A stretch of 64,000 nt of DNA from Bacteroidota bacterium. Lineage in GTDB: Bacteria > Bacteroidota > Ignavibacteria > UBA10030 > UBA6906. The position numbers and the translations under genes are program-made. Each line of letters starts with the position of its first letter. The stretch's first letter is position 1. The stretch is from positions 62,001 through 126,000 of the forward strand of contig JAHBUR010000009.1 of NCBI GenBank assembly GCA_019637975.1. The letters are read 5' to 3'. The notes below the pieces were generated by a model that worked only from the letters and a program-made list of their open reading frames with translations, did not search any database and had not been told where the DNA came from. This document shows, piece by piece, positions 60,853 to 64,000 of this stretch.

Positions 60853-63254
60853 TGCGTGTCGATGGATTTGATCCTTCGTGAAAGGCGTTCCTCTTTCGGA
60901 AACACCGACGCCCTGTTGCCCTCTTCGGCAGGGACATCCGCTGGCTTTGATTCCTCAACCTGTTCCTTGATCCTGCCGCGCTTGTCTGACTCGGATGCAT
61001 CACGCTTCTCCCCGGTACTCTTCTTCTCACTCTCCGGATACTTCACTCGCCCGTGGTATACCCCGATCAACACACCAAGAAACGCCTTCTTGATTCTCGT
61101 GAGATCCTTCAACGTCAATGGGGACTCATCAAGTTCGCCCTCTTCAAACCGCTTCTTGAACAGATCATCAATCAATGACTCCAACTTCTGGGGAGACGGA
61201 TCATCGAGTGTTCGTGCGGCCGCCTCGATTGAATCCGCCAGCATCAGGATGCCGGTTTCCTTCGTTTGAGGCTTCGGGCCCGGATAGCGGTAATCCTGCT
61301 CGTTGATTTCATCAATCTTTGTTTCATCATCGGAGTTTTCTGCCAACTCAATGGCCTTGCGATAGAAGTAATCTATGCGCGTCGTGCCGTGGTGCTGCGG
61401 GATGAAGTCAATTACCTCTTCGGGAAGCGTGTGCTCGCGTGCAAGAGAAACGCCTTTCTTCACGTGGTTCTGAATGATCAGCGAACTCATCCGCGGCGAC
61501 AATTTGTCATGACGATTACGAGTACCCTTCTGGTTTTCGACGAAGTACGTCGGCTTTTCGATCTTCCCGACATCATGAAACAGGGCCCCGACCCGTGCAA
61601 GCACTTCATTTGCTCCGACCACTGAGGCCGCTGCTTCGGCAAGACTCGCCATAGTCATACTGTGATGGTAGGTGCCGGGGGCTTTTTCGGACAACATCTT
61701 GAGCAGAGGATGATTGAAGTGCGACAGTTCGATGAGCGTGAGATCGGTTGTGACGCGGGCGAAGCGTTCGAAGAAGATCAGCAGCCCGAACGTCAGAACA
61801 GGAGAGATGATCGAGTTTGTCAGTGCAAACATCAATGCTTCCAGAATGTTCATCCAAGGCTCGATGCGTTCCATCCCCAGTGCCAGTATCGTCGCGCTGT
61901 ACCCGAGAAAAATATAGCCGAGCGAGCGGATAATCTGGTTTCTGTTTCGTACACCACGGACTGTGTATACGGACAATGCTCCCGCAATGAGCGCTGCAAG
62001 TGCCACCGCGTAATCATTACCTCGTATACCGGCGACGAGAAATGCAATGATCACCGTTCCGTAAAACCCTACCCGCGAATCGAAAATAATCGTCAATAAC
62101 ATCGACGCAACCGGAACAAGAATGAGGTATTCGATTGGCGCTGCGACATCCACGACACGCGTGACGTAGGCGAAGAAGCCCACAAGTACCATCAAGAACG
62201 CAATCAGGCCCAAACGTCTATTGTTGCAGAAAATCCGGCGGCGGAACAAGCGCAGATAAATGCCGAATAACAATACCACAACACCGACATGAAGAAAAAT
62301 GCCGAGATGCTGAAGGGGTCCGGGCGCAACCGTCCCCCGTTCCACTCTTGCTTTGCGTAACGATTCGAGTTTCTGCCTGATATCATATGTGATGCGCTCA
62401 TTCTTGACGACAATACGATCGCCCTCCTGCACAAAACCCGCTGTTTTGGGCACTGATTCGATTGCCGTCCTGATTGATTGCTGTGTCGCCTCCGCATTGA
62501 ACCGGATATTCGGAATTATGTGCAGCACAATGATTTTATGGGCAATATCCGCTGTGTCATTGTCGCGCGAGTATTGCACAATCAGATCGTTGTCCAGTTC
62601 CCCAACAACTTCATTCTCATCGGTGAACACATGAGCAGAGACAATCTCCTCCACTGTTCCTTTTCGCAAGGCTATTTCGGGCCGCGCAAGCGAATTCTTC
62701 TCCACATCCAGAATGCCGCGTTGCAGATGCTTTTCCGCTATACGAAGGATAACATCCCGCATTTCAAGAATGTGTGCGGACGAGAATCTCGAGAGCAAGT
62801 TCCATTCACGTTCGTACAGATTCAGTTGAAGCCGGGAGGAGAGCTCGGCAAACACCGTAGAGTCAGCCGGGGAACCGGAACTCCGGAACTTTGTCCGGGC
62901 GGCCAATGCCGCCTGCAAACGCTCGAAAAAATTCTTCAGGTTGCTCAGTTGTGCATCGACAACCGATTGATCACGCTCAAAAACCGGATAGACGTTCGTC
63001 CTTGCCTGCGCCACTTCCTCTCCGTACTCCTCGGCTTCGCGGGAAATGGGAAACGAAAACGGCGCAAATAAATCCTGCCGTGTCCACACTTGCCCGATCT
63101 TGTATTCCAACTCAAAAGACGAGCCGCGAGGAAACATCATGCCCAGCAGGAGTATCAGTCCGCCGGTTATTGCGCCCTTCTTCGCCAAATCCTTCGTAGG
63201 AATGAGGCGTCGAAGCCGTTGCACGATTGTCTCTTGTAGTTTATGGTCCGGCAT
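60849..63254 (-). CDS. pgpH: Seven-transmembrane HD-domain phosphodiesterase, PgpH/YqfF type
   Basis: Membrane protein of 801 residues; PgpH-type enzymes hydrolyse cyclic di-AMP. One N-terminal helix (about 28-42), an extracytoplasmic 7TMR-HDED domain (about 65-320), seven transmembrane helices (about 325-500) and a cytoplasmic HD domain (about 530-690) with YHHSMTMASLAEAA and VGALFHDVGKIEKPTYF. The C-terminal tail (730-801) is highly charged. A diadenylate cyclase is not in the window. It leads the xerD-lysA-asd-ddl run. Confidence 0.9.
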   Translation of the reverse strand: MPDHKLQETIVQRLRRLIPTKDLAKKGAITGGLILLLGMMFPRGSSFELEYKIGQVWTRQDLFAPFSFPISREAEEYGEEVAQARTNVYPVFERDQSVVDAQLSNLKNFFERLQAALAARTKFRSSGSPADSTVFAELSSRLQLNLYEREWNLLSRFSSAHILEMRDVILRIAEKHLQRGILDVEKNSLARPEIALRKGTVEEIVSAHVFTDENEVVGELDNDLIVQYSRDNDTADIAHKIIVLHIIPNIRFNAEATQQSIRTAIESVPKTAGFVQEGDRIVVKNERITYDIRQKLESLRKARVERGTVAPGPLQHLGIFLHVGVVVLLFGIYLRLFRRRIFCNNRRLGLIAFLMVLVGFFAYVTRVVDVAAPIEYLILVPVASMLLTIIFDSRVGFYGTVIIAFLVAGIRGNDYAVALAALIAGALSVYTVRGVRNRNQIIRSLGYIFLGYSATILALGMERIEPWMNILEALMFALTNSIISPVLTFGLLIFFERFARVTTDLTLIELSHFNHPLLKMLSEKAPGTYHHSMTMASLAEAAASVVGANEVLARVGALFHDVGKIEKPTYFVENQKGTRNRHDKLSPRMSSLIIQNHVKKGVSLAREHTLPEEVIDFIPQHHGTTRIDYFYRKAIELAENSDDETKIDEINEQDYRYPGPKPQTKETGILMLADSIEAAARTLDDPSPQKLESLIDDLFKKRFEEGELDESPLTLKDLTRIKKAFLGVLIGVYHGRVKYPESEKKSTGEKRDASESDKRGRIKEQVEESKPADVPAEEGNRASVFPKEERLSRRIKSIDTQ

Positions 63255-63281
63255 TGGTTATCGGGATGAAGTTTCTGAGGA

Positions 63282-63310
63282 AATATCGGGAGAATGACAT
63301 AGAGAAGCAA
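63282..63310 (-). promoter_or_regulatory. Candidate promoter of pgpH operon
   Basis: TTGCTT and GATATT with a 17-base spacer on the minus strand, about 30 bases ahead of the ATG. Only a moderate match. Confidence 0.4.
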
Positions 63311-63361
63311 CGCAACACACCGGGCTACACACGGCAATTCACGGCTGCCTGTTCGAGAGGC

Positions 63362-63401
63362 GTAAACGAAAGAACCCGAAGCCGGGATGACTTCGGGTTC
63401 C
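63362..63401 (-). terminator. Terminator after cytochrome-like gene
   Basis: GAACCCGAAG and CTTCGGGTTC form a 10-bp perfect stem with a nine-base loop, followed by TTTCGTTT on the minus strand. Confidence 0.8.
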
Positions 63402-63423
63402 AGTGTGTGCTATGCAATGCAGA

Positions 63424-63828
63424 TTAGTTGTTTTTCGCGCCCTGATCGATCCACGTAGCAACAGCCTTCACTTCATCATCGGTAAGCCAGACCGCCTTCC
63501 CTTCCTGAATCCGCCGTTTCGAATTCAACGGCATACGGTCACCGAAAGGCGGCTTCTCCGCAAGCTTCTGAATGAGCAGACTTTCTCCGGACTTGCCAAC
63601 TTTGAAAGGAACACCATGTTTGCCGCCAGCGGCTATCTGATTGTATGAATCCATATTCAGTTCGCTCGGATTGAAATTATCTTCCGCATGACAGGGAAGA
63701 CATTTTGCTTTGATAATCGGGAATACATCATTCTTGAAAGAAATATCTTGCTTCTTGCCGTTCTGGGCAAACAGACTCGCCGACACGAATATCGTCACTG
63801 CAAGAACTGCTGCGGCACGGATTTTCAT
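63424..63828 (-). CDS. Exported c-type-cytochrome-like protein
   Basis: Protein of 134 residues with a signal peptide (ending SLFAQ). One heme-attachment motif CLPCH lies at about 43-47, inside FPIIKAKCLPCHAEDNFNPSELNMDSY, with a methionine candidate ligand in DRMPLNSKRRI. This build is the short planctomycete-type cytochrome domain common in Bacteroidota, ending WIDQGAKNN. A strong GGGAGG site precedes the ATG. It follows a related gene in tandem. Confidence 0.85.
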   Translation of the reverse strand: MKIRAAAVLAVTIFVSASLFAQNGKKQDISFKNDVFPIIKAKCLPCHAEDNFNPSELNMDSYNQIAAGGKHGVPFKVGKSGESLLIQKLAEKPPFGDRMPLNSKRRIQEGKAVWLTDDEVKAVATWIDQGAKNN

Positions 63829-63899
63829 TCTTTTCCTCCCTGATTGTAAGATTCTGCTATCACGAAATTAAACAAACACAACGAACAAATGGTTGCAAA

Positions 63900-64000
63900 T
63901 CAGTTATTCTGCGCACCTTGTGCAATCCAGTCACGAATCAATTGTATTGATGCGGACGGCAGTGCCGAACCTCCCAACGGCATAAGATTGCCGCAATTTC
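63900..64000 (-). CDS. Second cytochrome-c-like protein, C-terminal fragment (window edge)
   Basis: The reading frame enters at the window end and stops at 63900. The visible 32 residues, NCGNLMPLGGSALPSASIQ followed by LIRDWIAQGAQNN, match the tail of the neighbouring cytochrome-like protein (RMPL..., WIDQGAKNN), so this is a tandem paralogue or relative. The heme motif would lie outside the window. Confidence 0.7.
   Translation of the reverse strand, partial: NCGNLMPLGGSALPSASIQLIRDWIAQGAQNN

Noticed and set aside
1-64000. tRNA, rRNA, CRISPR arrays, insertion sequences
   Set aside because: Intergenic regions were read on both strands and no such structure was found; small divergent RNAs could still be missed by eye.

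Overview
The window is ordinary chromosome from a Gram-negative bacterium of the FCB superphylum (Bacteroidota/Chlorobiota/Ignavibacteria side). The evidence is a TonB-dependent receptor with an N-terminal carboxypeptidase-regulatory-like domain, a large LptD-type outer-membrane protein, many small lipoproteins, ClpC, and an AddAB-like nuclease pair. Promoters that can be read are of the TTGACA-17-TATATT kind, not the TTTG/TAnnTTTG kind of the class Bacteroidia, so a lineage near Ignavibacteria/Kapabacteria or a related candidate group fits better. This placement is inference. No rRNA, tRNA, CRISPR array, prophage or insertion sequence was seen. Most genes lie on the minus strand.

Layout. 1-7.7 kb: a truncated M14 peptidase with a coupled 66-residue protein, a TonB receptor with an odd structured upstream region, then a sugar-degradation set (cupin, PL10-type pectate lyase, esterase, ThuA). 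7.8-14 kb: a YiiX-type papain-fold protein, a lipoprotein, a solitary Mrr endonuclease, a Bcr/CflA-type exporter and a TPR lipoprotein. 14.1-17.6 kb: a signalling block with a stand-alone histidine-kinase dimerisation domain, an HTH-receiver protein in inverted domain order, and a large hybrid histidine kinase. 17.8-34 kb: AddA-like and AddB-like helicase-nucleases about 9 kb apart, enclosing a small HTH gene, an active/inactive M16 protease pair, DUF971, a DUF4032 kinase, purC, aat, a TPMT-like methyltransferase and a quinone reductase-like protein.

34-44 kb: a sigma-54 activator with a degenerate receiver and an apparent CTG start, an SGNH hydrolase, clpC with a clear promoter, an MFS transporter, an exported YciI-like protein, a UPF0173 hydrolase and a long XRE regulator. 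The regulator is divergent from the glyoxylate-bypass pair aceA-aceB (44-47 kb). The shared region has repeated GCGAA motifs and a perfect-spacing promoter, which suggests a RamB-like control circuit. 47-51.5 kb: ftsB/divIC, rarA and lptD in one direction.

51.6-64 kb: a lipoprotein whose promoter sits on two 10-bp direct repeats and whose leader holds an intrinsic terminator. Then comes a long co-directional run pgpH-xerD-cysteine desulfurase-lysA-asd-redoxin-tlpA-aldolase-ddl, which joins cyclic-di-AMP turnover with diaminopimelate and D-Ala-D-Ala synthesis. At the right edge are two cytochrome-c-like genes, the second cut by the window end. Stop-start overlaps (ATGA, GTGA, TGATG, TAATG) are common, so operons are probably translationally coupled.
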